Below are positions 34,340-45,800 of a DNA stretch of 64,000 nucleotides, piece after piece. This DNA is from Fremontodendron californicum (lineage: Eukaryota > Streptophyta > Magnoliopsida > Malvales > Malvaceae). The position numbers and the translations under genes are program-made. The notes beneath the pieces were generated by a model. The model saw only the letters and a program-made list of their open reading frames with translations. It ran no database searches and was not told the origin of the DNA. Location of the stretch: positions 7,445,001 through 7,509,000 of the forward strand of contig JAULJL010000010.1 of assembly GCA_030761205.1 (NCBI GenBank), read 5' to 3'. Position 1 is the stretch's first letter, and the number at the start of each line of letters is the position of its first letter.

Positions 34340-34676
34340 GCGTGTTTTTGGAGTATCTTTAGAGGATATACCAACGGATACAGAATTTCTGTCACTAAAT
34401 TTAATGTCTATACTGACGGAAGAAGAGAAGCCATCAGTAAAAAGCATAGTTATACCGACGGCCAATGAAAAACGGTCAGTATACAGGGTATCTATACCGA
34501 CGGCCAATGAACAACTGTCAGTATAGAGGGTATCTATAGCGACGGAAAACAAAGTGTCGGTATATGTTAAACATATACTGACGGTAACAAAAATCCGTCG
34601 CAATAGATCTTTTATACCGACGGATTTCTACCATCAGTATAGGTATGCGTCAGTATATGGCAATTTGTTTGTAGTG

Positions 34677-35045
34677 TATATATATATGAGTCAGATCTAC
34701 TCGATTACACCGGTATAAAAATTTTCATATATTTTATACATAGCTGTATTTTGTCAATATAAAAATTACTAACTAATAAATATATATTATGAAATAGGAT
34801 GTTCTTGATCAATATGATATAAATATCATATTAACTTGAAATTTTACGTGCATAATAAACATGAAGATATTATTAAATCCAACAATTGATTTTTGAAATA
34901 TTATTTTTATAAAAAATTATGAAATGATGTAAAACTTATTAGTTTTAACACCGCTATAACTTATCCAACGGTTTATTTGTTAAAAAATAAATCGTATAAA
35001 AAGTTAAAAAAGTGTTAGTTTTAAATTAGTGTAAGTGGATCCCTC

Positions 35046-35094
<49 letters not shown>

Positions 35095-35372
35095 CTAAAA
35101 ATATGGCACTAAGTACCATCTCCGTATGGGAACATATCCGTACCAATCAACAAATTAAGATCTTAAATTAAGAGTAATAGTATGTACTAATCTTACGACA
35201 ATCTCTGTATATTTGCTGTATTAATGACAGATTATTAAATTAATTAATTAACTAGAATTTGCTTAGAAATTGAAGTAAGCTCTAACCCATGCACGCCACG
35301 AGATCCATAGCTTAATTTCTTGGACAGCTAATTAAGGGTCACCAATTAATTAATACTTATAATTGTAAGTTG

Positions 35373-35458
<86 letters not shown>
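34677..35458. other. AT-rich DNA with two long AT microsatellites
   Basis: Dinucleotide AT runs at about 35049-35091 and 35377-35458. Nothing else is recognised. Confidence 0.75.
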
Positions 35459-35460
<2 letters not shown>

Positions 35461-35641
35461 ATTCGCTTAATTGGTGCCTATAGGCATTGGTTAAGGATTA
35501 CTTTCTTACCATTTTAAGAAAATATTTTGCATTTAATACATTATTTTTACTGAATTCAAAAAAAAGTAAGACATTAATTTAACTTTTATTTCTATATATA
35601 TCACCTTAACCAGTGTCACTAGGCACTGATTAACATTTTCC
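35459..35641. mobile_element. Short GTGCCTA-type MITE inside an AT run
   Basis: Starts GGATTCGCTTAATTGGTGCC and ends GGCACTGATTAACATTTTCC. Each end carries a small internal palindrome (GTGCCTATAGGCAT; AGTGTCACTAGGCACT), and together they form about 40-bp imperfect inverted repeats. Both flanks are TATATAT, so the target site cannot be delimited. Relatives are at 19.4, 47.6, 52.5 and 52.8 kb. Confidence 0.6.
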
Positions 35642-35819
35642 TATATATATTAGTATTAAAGGGAAGTCTGAAATTAAAAATCTATACAATTATTTTTCTA
35701 AAAAAAAAATTCTATACAATTCTATAAATTACTTTATTAAAAAAATATTTTTATTAATATTTATATATTTTTATTATTAAATTTAAATAAAATTTATTTT
35801 TTAATAAGTGAATAGTGAT

Positions 35820-35922
35820 TCGGGTCGGATCAATCCAAATCACTAAAACTTTTAACCAGGCCCGACCCAATACAGGTTGACCTTGTCAAGCTGAGCGAGC
35901 TTCCGGTCCATGAACAGGTCTA
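35820..35922 (-). repeat. TAGACC-family MITE, one end only
   Basis: Ends GGTCCATGAACAGGTCTA, preceded by GGCCCGACCC and GGGTCGGATC words as in the intact copies at 52.9 and 58.7 kb. The other end was not found. Confidence 0.55.
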
Positions 35923-36295
35923 ATCCAGAGCTCTTTCTCTTGGTGGATTTTATGATGAGACCTTAAATAATATAAGAACATATGAGATTATCTTGGATGC
36001 AAAAACCCCATCTCTAATTTGTGTAAATATTGTGTAGGTGAACAGTGACAAAATAATATAAAGATCGTTTTTTATATATTAACATTGAAATTTTTTTAAC
36101 TTCATATGCGGAATTAAAAATCTATCATATGTCTTATTTATTTTTTAATTAATTTTTCATTATTTAATACATTTTAAAAATATGTATCATCTTATTAATT
36201 TCAGTTATAAAATTTAAAAAGTTTACTAACTATAAATGAAATAATTTCTTATAATATAATCAATAATATTCTATGTGATTATGTAATGTACAAAA

Positions 36296-36836
36296 CAAGG
36301 TAGTCAGTTCCGTATTGGTGGATGTACCATTTTTGTACTAGTACGTACCGGTACCGATATGTTTCGATGTACCATTTCGAGTTTATCGGTATTTTTCAAA
36401 TATTTTTTAATATATTTATATGTATAACCTATTTTCAAATTTTTTAATAAAATATATATTATATATACATCCATTACATGCATATATATGTTTTTATGCA
36501 AATATAAATTTTAAAAATTTAATATCTAAAATTTTTAAACATCAAATAGGTAAAAAAAAATATTAAAATGTTAAAAAATATAGTAAATTATTATTAATTA
36601 TGTTCACTAATCTAATTTAATGAACATGTTTTATTTTTAAATATAATTATAAAAAAAATAAAAATGATCATGATAAAAAATATTAAAAATGATTTAAAAA
36701 AATCAAATAAGTAATTTTTTTAAAAAATTAAAAAAAAAAATCTTGTATCAACCAATACGGATCGATATCTATCGATACAGATCGGTATCTACCGGTACGG
36801 GCGGATATCTACCGATACAAGACAAAACCATAACTG
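36296..36836 (-). mobile_element. GGTACC-rich MITE, copy 2 (inverted relative to copy 1)
   Basis: Starts CAAGGTAGTCAGTTCCGTAT, and its first 180 bp match the reverse complement of the end of the copy at 12804-13395. Flanks GTACAAAA (36288-36295) and AAACAAAA (36837-36844) share six of eight positions, perhaps a decayed 8-bp duplication. Confidence 0.68.
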
Positions 36837-36844
36837 AAACAAAA

Positions 36845-38029
36845 TTAAAAATTGAATGTACAAATTTAATTGAAAAGTGAGACGTTTTGACCGATATCAC
36901 TCATATAAAAGCATGTCATTTAAAATGTCTTTATCAAAAAAAGGAAAGAAAAAAAAAGTTTTTTTCCTCGTTCACCAAATTGCCCAAATTCTTCCTAGGT
37001 TTTCAGCGTCTTTTTCTACATTCCTTCACGCAACTTTTCTTTTTTTATTTTTAAAAGCAAGCTATACTTTTTCACCTTATTTTCAGCAAAAAAAAAAAAA
37101 AAGTGACCACTTTTGTTGTTAATAAAAGTCAGTTCATTCACTTTACCCATACAATTATTCCATCAAATGATCAAACTCTAAATTTTATGCAAAAAAATCT
37201 CATCACAATCTGCCCAAACAATTTGCTCTCTTCTTTAACACACCTGATGTGAACAAAGATTCTATATTTCCCACTAAACTCACTTGCAAGTATACAACAC
37301 ATCGAAATGACGTTTTTGATCCTTTTTATTCACTTTCCCATGAGATGAGATGTCTTATCAATTTTATATAAATCTAAACATTGACACATTTGATAAATAC
37401 AAAAATAATATAATAAATATAATATGTTTAAATACGATTAATACGATATATTTAATATATGGATCGTATTTATGTTTAAAATTTTGACACATTTAATAAT
37501 TTATGTTATGTTTATATATTTTCATGACTGACAAAAAAAAAATATAAAACACAACATACATGTAACATACACGAATTATAAATTATAATTTTATCTTTAT
37601 TTATTTAATATGGAAGATGAGAAGGAGAACAAATTTATCAATTTTTTTATTAACTTACTTTATGTTATCATTGAATTAAATAATTTTCTTAACCTGTGAC
37701 TCAAGAAACTGATAATTAATCTTTATCATCTTATACAAACAATAAAATCGATTAGTTTTTTTTTCCTAAGAAAAAACCATCTCATATTCTTGAATCTTAT
37801 GAGTTGAATCTTATGAGTTTTGAAAATACAAATTATGATTATTATAGAAACTTGTCGATTTGAAAAATTCAAAAATATCATAAGATGTAGGGAGTATCAC
37901 TCATGAGTTTAATAGAATTGGAAAAAAAAAAATTGCTAAGTTTAACGGGTCAACAAAACTAAAATGCAAGTGTAATTTACTAATATCTGATAAGATATTT
38001 GCTTAACGAGTATTTGTAGATATTAATAA
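36845..38029. other. AT-rich intergenic DNA
   Basis: No gene recognised. An 81-codon ORF at 36877-37122 is Lys/Phe-rich low-complexity. A stretch at 37.36-37.56 kb shares GACACATTTRATAA words with the ~300-bp tandem family at 57-58 kb. Confidence 0.5.
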
Positions 38030-38290
38030 GGCTAAAATACTAAAAAGAAAAAAACTCATGAATCATTCCATTTTTTAAAGTAATTCACTATATTTTTATT
38101 CAAATAAACTCTTATGTTTTGATTTGTACCTAAATAAACGTTTATTTCAAATGAAAGATTGATTTGTGTTAAAGGATTATTTAGGTATAAATTAAAGATT
38201 AAGGGTTTATTTGGATACAAATTAAATGTTAAGAGTTTATTTGAGTGCAAATTAAAGGATAACAGTTAATTTAGATGCAATAAAAGTAGG
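38030..38290 (+). repeat. GGCTAAAATAC foldback family, partial copy
   Basis: Starts GGCTAAAATACTAAAAAG and carries reiterated TAAATAAAC.TTTAT / GTTTATTTGGATAC words, like the elements at 58546-59122 and 61073-62184. The right end is not resolved because a Tourist-like MITE follows at 38300. Confidence 0.55.
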
Positions 38291-38299
38291 GCTTACTTA

Positions 38300-38747
38300 G
38301 GTGTTGTTTGATAAACTGAAAAAAATTAAATACTGAAAAATTAAGTACTTAATTTGTATTATAAAAACTGTTTGGTATGTACTGAAAATTAAGTACTTAA
38401 TATAATTATATTGTTTGATAACTGTAAATGTTGAATTTGAAAATTATTAATTTCACAATTTTAATTTTATTAACATAACATTTTATATTATTCTGGATAA
38501 AAATTAAAAGGGTAATTTAAATATTTCATATTTTGTAACTAAAGAAAAAAGTAATTTAATTTAAATATAAATTTTATAAAAAAAAATGACTTAAGATATT
38601 CTACATTAAGTGATAAGTAGCTCTCTAGCTACCTATCCCATTCAACATTCTTTTGTTGAAAATTTTCTATTAAGTAATATGAGCTATCAAACACGTTTAA
38701 AAAAATTAAACTATTGAATTTTTTTCAATACGTTATCAAACATACCC
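38300..38747. mobile_element. Tourist/PIF-Harbinger-like MITE
   Basis: Starts GGTGTTGTTTGATAA and ends TTATCAAACATACCC (imperfect inverted repeats), flanked on both sides by TTA (38297-38299 and 38748-38750). A 3-bp TTA target and a G-rich TIR of this kind are typical of PIF/Harbinger MITEs. No coding capacity. Confidence 0.75.
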
Positions 38748-38760
38748 TTAGATAAAGTAG

Positions 38761-41069
38761 TAGGTCAAAGTACCTAAGAAATCTTTATACTATTCACAAA
38801 AGTGTAATACCTTAAAATTGAGTAATTTAATCCCTATATTTTTAATTGGAGAGCGAAGAAGTAAAATTGTTAAAATCATTTTATAATTCCGTTAACTATG
38901 CTGATATGGCTCACATATAATGTTGATGTGTAATTTTTATTGGCAAAAATAATGATGTGGAATTAAAATATATTTTTTTTAATTTTGAGCACAAAATAAA
39001 AAAAAAATGGGTTAAGAAACAAACACTACAACAATTTTGAGTTTTAGTGGCGTTTTATTGGCGGCGTTTCACTTATAAACGCCGCCACGTATCGTGTTTT
39101 TGTAAAGAGAGCGACGTTTCTATCTCAAACGGGGCTAAAAATTAATTTAGCGGTGTTTGTAACCCTAAAACATCGCTAAATAATTTCAATTAGCGGCGTT
39201 TGAAGTTTAAAACGCCGTTAAATGTGTCTCAAATTATGCGGTTTCTTTTTTGCCGCCAAATTATTTACCGCCATTTATAGCAAGAGAAACGCAGCGTTTT
39301 GGTCAGTGCATTTAGCGGCGTTTGTCTTAGGAAACGCCGCTAAATATGTTTAAAAAACGAAACTTTTATTTTTTGAAGCGCCAAAATCTACCGCTATTTT
39401 TTTCTTTTCTTTTTTATTCTGTACATTTAGCGGCGTTTGTCTAGGCAAACACCGCTAAATGAGATCACTTACCGCTAGTTTTTTTCAATTTTTTTTATTT
39501 TGTACATTTAGCAACGTTTGTCTCGGCAAACGTCACTAAATATGTTCATCTAAATGAGATCACTTAGCGGCATTTGGTATCTAAAACGCCGCTAAAATGT
39601 TCAAAATCGAAACTTTCATTTTTTGAAGCGCCAAAATCTACTACTATTTTTTTCCAAATATTTTTATTCTGTACATTTAGCAGCATTTGTGTTGAGAAAC
39701 GCCGCTAAATGGTAAAAATTTCAGGGGTTGCTGTCTTTATATTGACTCTTCTCTCTATACATTATGTTATTTTCAGCAAAATTTAACAACTTCAAAAAGT
39801 TCTTAGTCCGCCTCAAACAGGTCTTCTTCTCTAAATTCTTTTAACATTTCAACAATGAAAATGATGTATTTTCTCTTCTGAATAAACTTTGCTCTTTTCT
39901 TTTTCTCATAAGCTGAAATTTTGTATTTTTGTTTTGTTTTTCATTGCAGGTGAAGTTCAAAGTGAAGTGTTCTTCATCTCTAACTTACTTTATTTCTCTG
40001 TTAATTATTTCTATTGATTTGTTTTGGTGGAGCTTGTAGTTTGGATTTGTAAATATTTGTTTAATAGATTTTGATTTAAAGTCTATTCTTTGTTCAGCTC
40101 CTTTTACTTTTCTTTCCACATTTATTTTTGTAAAATCTTCATTTCATTACCTTGAACTTGCAGATGGAGAGAATACCTAGCAAAGCAAGAAATTTGAAGA
40201 TGAGTCTATTGATGGAAAAGCTTATCGAAATACTAAACATAATCGTGGTGTTGTGTTACAAGAATATTTATTTTAAAAACTTTCTGAAAATTTAGCGGCG
40301 TTTCAACAACAAAATGCCGCTAAAAACTTGACATTTAAAAAATTTAAGGAGAACAATTAGCAACATTTTCTGGATACAAACACCGCTAAGTTTATTCACT
40401 TAGCGGCGTTTTTAGCAGACAAACTCTGCTAATTTTTCTCAAATACCACATGTCGAAGTCCTACGATGTTATTTATAAACGTTGGCAAATATCTCTATGA
40501 ACGCCGCTAAGTTGGCAGCGTTTTTGCTTCAAATGCCGCTAAATTGTCCAATGCCATTTTTCGCGACATTTTTAGAGGCTTTTGAGGAAAACGCCGTTAA
40601 ATATTTAGTGGCATTTATAAACACCGCTGAAAATCTATTTTGCTGTAGTGAAATTTGCCACCACACTATAGGTGGATATTGAAATTTACCACTATATTTT
40701 ATTTTAATTGATATTTACCATTTTACTTTTGAAATTAAGGCAAATTTGCCACTATACCTTTTTGCTTTTAGAAGTATTTTTATAAAAAGTACTTTTTAAT
40801 TAAATTAATTTTTACTACAATTTATTTTAAAATTAAAGAAAATTTTGTATTAAAACTACATCCCAGCAAAATAAAATATTTTTATATTCCATATCATTCA
40901 TTTGTCAACAAAAACATATATGTTAACATAACTCGTCACCACATCAGCATATATAATGAACGATCATATTTGACGGTGTTAACAATTATCCTTAACTAAT
41001 CCGGACATAAAAGTATAAGAACGAAATTACTCAAAATTGAGATAGAGGGATTCTAGGTACTTTAACCTA
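38761..41069. mobile_element. Inverted-repeat element that hosts a CACTA insertion
   Basis: The left arm (TAGGTCAAAGTACCTA ... TTGAGTAATTTAATCCC) and the right arm (reversed: TAGGTTAAAGTACCTA ... TTGAGTAATTTCG) are imperfect inverted repeats of about 200 bp. Both inner parts share CATATATGCTGATRTGG-like words. The short CACTA element at 39024-40650 separates them. Without it the host element would be under 700 bp. Flanks share AAGTAG, but a clean target site was not found. Confidence 0.55.
39024..40650. mobile_element. Short CACTA element with GCGGCGTTT repeats, 1627 bp
   Basis: Begins CACTACAACAATTTTGAG and ends TTTTGCTGTAGTG, with AAA as the 3-bp flank on both sides. Subterminal DNA consists of palindromes of the type TTTAGCGGCGTTTG...AAACGCCGCTAAAT at about 39.05-39.72 and 40.29-40.64 kb. 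The middle (about 39.74-40.26 kb) has exon-like signals (TTGCAG, ATGGAGAGAATACC) but no recognisable transposase, so it is non-autonomous. Confidence 0.88.
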
Positions 41070-41700
41070 AAGTAGTAAAGTTTCAAGATTTTTTTTGTTA
41101 TTTTAATCTATTAATAAAGGACAGTTAAAATACTATTTTTTTTATAAAAAAAAAATTAAAACGTTATTTTCTCCAAATTTAAGACAAATCATTTGCATAA
41201 TGCATTCATTGTAAAACACAATATATTTATAATATATATTGAAACTTACACTACATATATTTTATTAAACCATTACACTTCACATTTTTTTTCAAAATCA
41301 TTACACTCAGAGATAATAAACCCTAAAATGTAACTTGATTATAATATAGTAAAAAGCTCTAAGCTCAGAAAGGAGGCAAACACATAGTCGCCTAGCTAGA
41401 AATCCGGAGAAGAAATTGTCCAATTCTAGAGGCAGTAGAACGTGCGTTTGCATGAAAGGAAAAAAAAAAAAGACAATAGTTAATCAATTTTGTATTTGGA
41501 AACAAAAAGTGAAAATTCTTTGAGTTCGGTAATCTTGAATTCTTAACTCTTGTGAGTGTGTTGCCACAATTTTATGTGTACGGTTTTATAATTATTATTT
41601 ATTACCAGTGTTAGATTTGATGAAGGATGGGATGGTCCAGCCCAGCCTTTGCATAATTAATGGGAACATTACAGTAGAATTATGTAATAAGCGATGTTTT
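41070..41700. other. AT-rich intergenic DNA, nothing recognised
   Basis: No coding or repeat call supported. Confidence 0.5.
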
Positions 41701-42300
41701 TTCAATCTTTTAGCTGCGTTTAATATTTACAAAAAATAGTCAAAAGCATCGGCAAATACCTGTCGAGACGTTTAGCAGCATTTTATGTAAATCGTCGCTA
41801 AAAACAACGGTGTTTTTGACATATTCCCTACGTTTCAGAACGCCATAGTATCTTTTAGTGGTTAAGTTAATTCATATTATGTAACTACGTTTAATTGTAA
41901 AATTACCGTTAATGACATTTTTTTTAGGTAAATGTTGCTATTTTGTATTTATATATTTATAGTTGGAAAAATACATTAAGTATTTGTATAATTTATTTAT
42001 GTAGCGACGTTTAGCAACAAAAACACCTAGAAAATAACAATAAAAGTGATGAATTCTGAAGAAATTTATTTCCTCCAAATTTACGCGCTTTTATTTTTCG
42101 CACAGATAAAATTTCAATCAATTTAGCAGCGTTTGTATTAAACACTCGCCGCTAGTTACTTTCTTTAGCAACATTTATATTCACAAATGCCGCAAAGTTA
42201 CTGATTTAACGACACTTATAATATAAACGCCGCTATAGTTTTATTAGCATGAAAGCTAGCGGTATTTTCAAGTAAAATGCACTAAAAATTTAATTTCCTT
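41701..42300. repeat. Degenerate relative of the GCGGCGTTT CACTA repeats
   Basis: Scattered decayed words such as GACGTTTAGCAGCATTTTATG, CGCCGCTAGTTAC and ATAAACGCCGCTATAG recall the subterminal palindromes at 39-40.6 kb. No CACTA ends were found, so this is an old remnant. Confidence 0.55.
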
Positions 42301-42845
42301 TATGAAAAATTATTTAAGGAGCATGGAAAATTTCAAATATATTCCATTATCTAATTCTAAACCACAATGATTTTTGGCACTCCAAATCCTTTCTAGTTGG
42401 CCCTACCCTTTGGTTGTATAAATGTAAATATAAATATAAAGACATAAACATAGCTTGACATGTATATTTGTATGGAATAAAGTTGGAACATAATAAAAGA
42501 GAGAATGAAAACAAATCAAGGAAACTGAAGAAGGGGCCAAAAGAGCCTTCAATTAGTCACCATCACTGCGGTCACTGATATAATCTTAAGAGGTTCCTTT
42601 TGAGGATTTAATATCTGAATCAAAGTTTTCTATATAAAAAGAAAAAAACTGGGAGACAAAACAAGCATAACAACTGGGAACTGTATATTTACACATTTAT
42701 AACAATACAAAGGGCAGTTCTATGCCATTTTGAAGTAAAGAAGGGGGGAAATTCTGTGGGAGCTGAAATGAATCATCACCCGGCCTGCTTCTTTCTTCTT
42801 ATCTTCAAAGAATTTGTCGAGAAAATTTGGTTGAACTTGTTTCAT
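42301..42845 (-). other. 3' flank of BRI1
   Basis: Presumed 3' UTR and downstream DNA of BRI1. I see no clear AATAAA on the minus strand in the first 250 bp, so the poly(A) site cannot be placed. Confidence 0.4.
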
Positions 42846-45800
42846 CTAGTACTGCTTACCTTCAGGGACTTCTTTTATAGTCATGTCTACCATTTCGATT
42901 GCACTAAAACCTCCATCATCGGTGGCAATGGTTGATTGGGAGTCAAGTCCAGACCCTGCTTGTATTTCCTTGAACATTGCCATGACTTGAATCATTGTGG
43001 GTCGTCTCAAATGTCGTTCATCCAAGCAAGCAGAAGCTATCTTTAAGTGTTGTAAAAGCTCAATCTCAAGGCTTGGGTCCTCTTTCATGATTTCTGGATC
43101 AAAGACATCACTTATTCTAAGTTTGGCATGCTGTTTCACCCACCCCACAAGATTGTTATCACCAAAATCAGCAGAATCAGTAGGCCTTTTCCCTGTTAGT
43201 AACTCGAGCAAAACTACACCGTAACTGTAAACATCACCTTTTGTGGTACATCTAAAGCTCTGGTAGTATTCAGGAGGAACATAGCCAGGAGTACCTGCTA
43301 AGGTGCTGACACTCAAATGCGTATCCATTGCACTCATTAGCCTTGCCATCCCAAAATCTGAGACTCTGGCTTCCAAATTCTCATCAAGCAGGACATTGCT
43401 TGATTTCATATCCCTGTGAATTATATGAGGAATGCAATTATGGTGAAGAAACGCCAGACCTCTTGCAGCTCCAATGGCAATCTTTCTCCTTGCTGCCCAA
43501 TTCAGTTTGATCCCAGCTTTCTTTTGACCATGTAAAACATCCTCTAAGCTTCCATACATCATGTACTCGTAAACTAGAAGTCTTTCTTCTCCCACCTTAC
43601 AGTAACCCAAGAGAGGAACAAGGTTCCGGTGCTTGATCTTTCCAATGGTTTCCATTTCTGCTGTGAATTCTCGGTCACCCTGTCCACTGATATGTATTAG
43701 TTTCTTGATTGCAACAACATTGCCATCTTTCAGTTGGGCCTTGTAAACATCACCAAAACCACCAGAGCCGATAAGGCTGTCATTATGGAAGCCATTAGTG
43801 GCTTCAAGAAGATCAGCAAAGGTGAGCTTCCGAAGGGGCTTCTCAAATGTGGCCAGGTTGATGCTCAATGCTTCTCGTGCACCAGTTAGCTTCCAGCTGG
43901 TATTGGCGGTGCCTGAGTGGGAATGGCTGTCCATATAAACATCAAGAGCAGAATCCTTCTTCTTCCTTCTTTTGTTCGTCTCTACAACAGCTACGATCAA
44001 ACCAAAGATGCAGAAGAGAGAGAACAACAAGCCCATTGCCACACTCCCTGCAAGAGAAGCTTGTCTACGATGATACTTTCGATGGTCAGAATTTGAACCA
44101 GCCGCTGGATCTCTTCCACAGGCAGGAAGAGGGACCCCACAGAGACCTGAATTATTTACGAAATTATTAGCTGGAAATGTTTCCAGCTGACCCGTTTCAG
44201 GAATCATGCCAGAGAGAAGGTTGTTTGACAGATTAATCTCACTCAGCAGTGTAATGCCAGTCATGGATTGTGGAATTGACCCTTCCAGCCTGTTGTAGGA
44301 AAGATCAAGAATGCCAAGGCCCTTTAAGTTCCCAATCTCTTGTGGGATGGTTCCAGAGATATTGTTGTGGCCCAAATTCAAGATAAAGAGATATGACATT
44401 GTGCCAATCTCCTTCGGAATTGTTCCTGACACCAAATTGTATGAAAGATCAAGAAAAATCATAGAACCATTATTGTTGAATGTGGGCTGTGTGTGACCTC
44501 CGTAGACTCTCATAAAGTTGCAAGGGTTCCTGGTGGAAATTCTATCCAACTGTTCCTCTCTAATTCCGGCGAATTCTAGTAAATTTCCTGACCCGTGGCA
44601 CTCTTTGCTTCCATCATTCTTGATATACATATATCTTTTCCCAGCAATAAAATTGACAGCTATTTTACCAGATTGTTTGAACAGCACAGGAGGGATAGTC
44701 CCGTTCAAGTTATTGGTATTAAGATCCAACCATATCAAGCTTTGACAATCTCCAAGCTCTGGTGGGATTCTTCCATAGAAGGAGTTATTGCTGAGTTTGA
44801 GAATTGCAAGACTGGAAAGTTTGCCAAGCCAAGCAGGAATCTCACCAGTCAACCGATTGTTGGATAAGGAAATCCAATTCAACTTGGTACAGTTGCTTAA
44901 ACCAGAAGGTATTGTCCCTATCAACTCATTGAAATCAAGAATCAAGGTCGCAAGTGTCTGAATGTTACTTAGCTCTTGAGGGATTTCTCCATGGAGCTGA
45001 TTCAACCAAAGCTTCAAATCCTGAAGCTTGGAGAGAGAACCCAAGCTGGGAGGAATCATTCCCGTGAGGTAATTGAAGCTCAAATGGAGTGAAACAAGCT
45101 GAGAACAATTACTGAGACTAGCAGGAATAGACCCAGTTAAGATATTGTTTTGCAAATACAAAACTTGTAACCTGTTTGTCGGATTTTCACACAAAGAAGC
45201 AGGAATTGACCCTGAAAAATTATTTGAACTGAGATCTAAAACCTCCAGGTTGAGAAGACTAGACAAAGACCCAGGCAAAGGACCAGAGAAATAATTAAAA
45301 GCTAAACCAAGCTTCTTCAAGGAACTCATATTCTGGAATATCTCAATGGGCAGTTTACCTGTGAAGTTGTTACTAGATACATCAAAAGACTCCAAAGAAG
45401 AGCAAGAACCAAAGCCACTAGGAATCATACCAGAAAGATTATTTGAAGAAAGATCCAGCTCAACAAGACCTGAACAAGCTTTCGTGAGATACAGAGGAAT
45501 CTCTCCTTGAAGCTTATTTTCGGATAAATAAAGACGCTGCAAATTGGAAGTTGGCAAAGCTGGAATCCGACCGGAAAACTGGTTGTTTGATAGATTTAAA
45601 AAATTTAAGTTCACACAGGAAGAAATTGCACGAGCAATATCACCGGAAAACTTGTTGGCAGAGATATCAAGATGTTCCAAAGCTAAGCATTCTCCAAATG
45701 AAGGAGTCCCCATTGAAAAATTGTTCGACGAAAGATCCAAAAACTGCAAATTTTTGCAATTTGAGACATTTATTTCACCAGTAATCTCGTTTCCTTTCAA

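Larger units (their letters stand above)
30221..34676. mobile_element. Non-autonomous CACTA transposon with captured host exons, 4456 bp
   Basis: Begins CACTACAAACAAATTGCCAT and ends ATGGCAATTTGTTTGTAGTG, perfect inverted repeats with the CACTA signature. The 3-bp flanks are TAT on both sides, but they lie in AT repeats. Subterminal regions (30240-30680 and 34340-34660) are packed with TATACCGACGGT-type words in both orientations, as usual for CACTA elements. No TNPD/TNPA-like transposase is present. Instead, three minus-strand exon-like pieces match two unrelated host genes (separate entries). An A run of about 38 lies at 33921-33958. Confidence 0.92.

Noticed and set aside
34061..34603. 180-codon minus-strand ORF
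   Set aside because: Runs through CCGACGG subterminal repeats of the CACTA element; no domain and repeated LYTDS-like phrases reflect the DNA repeats.
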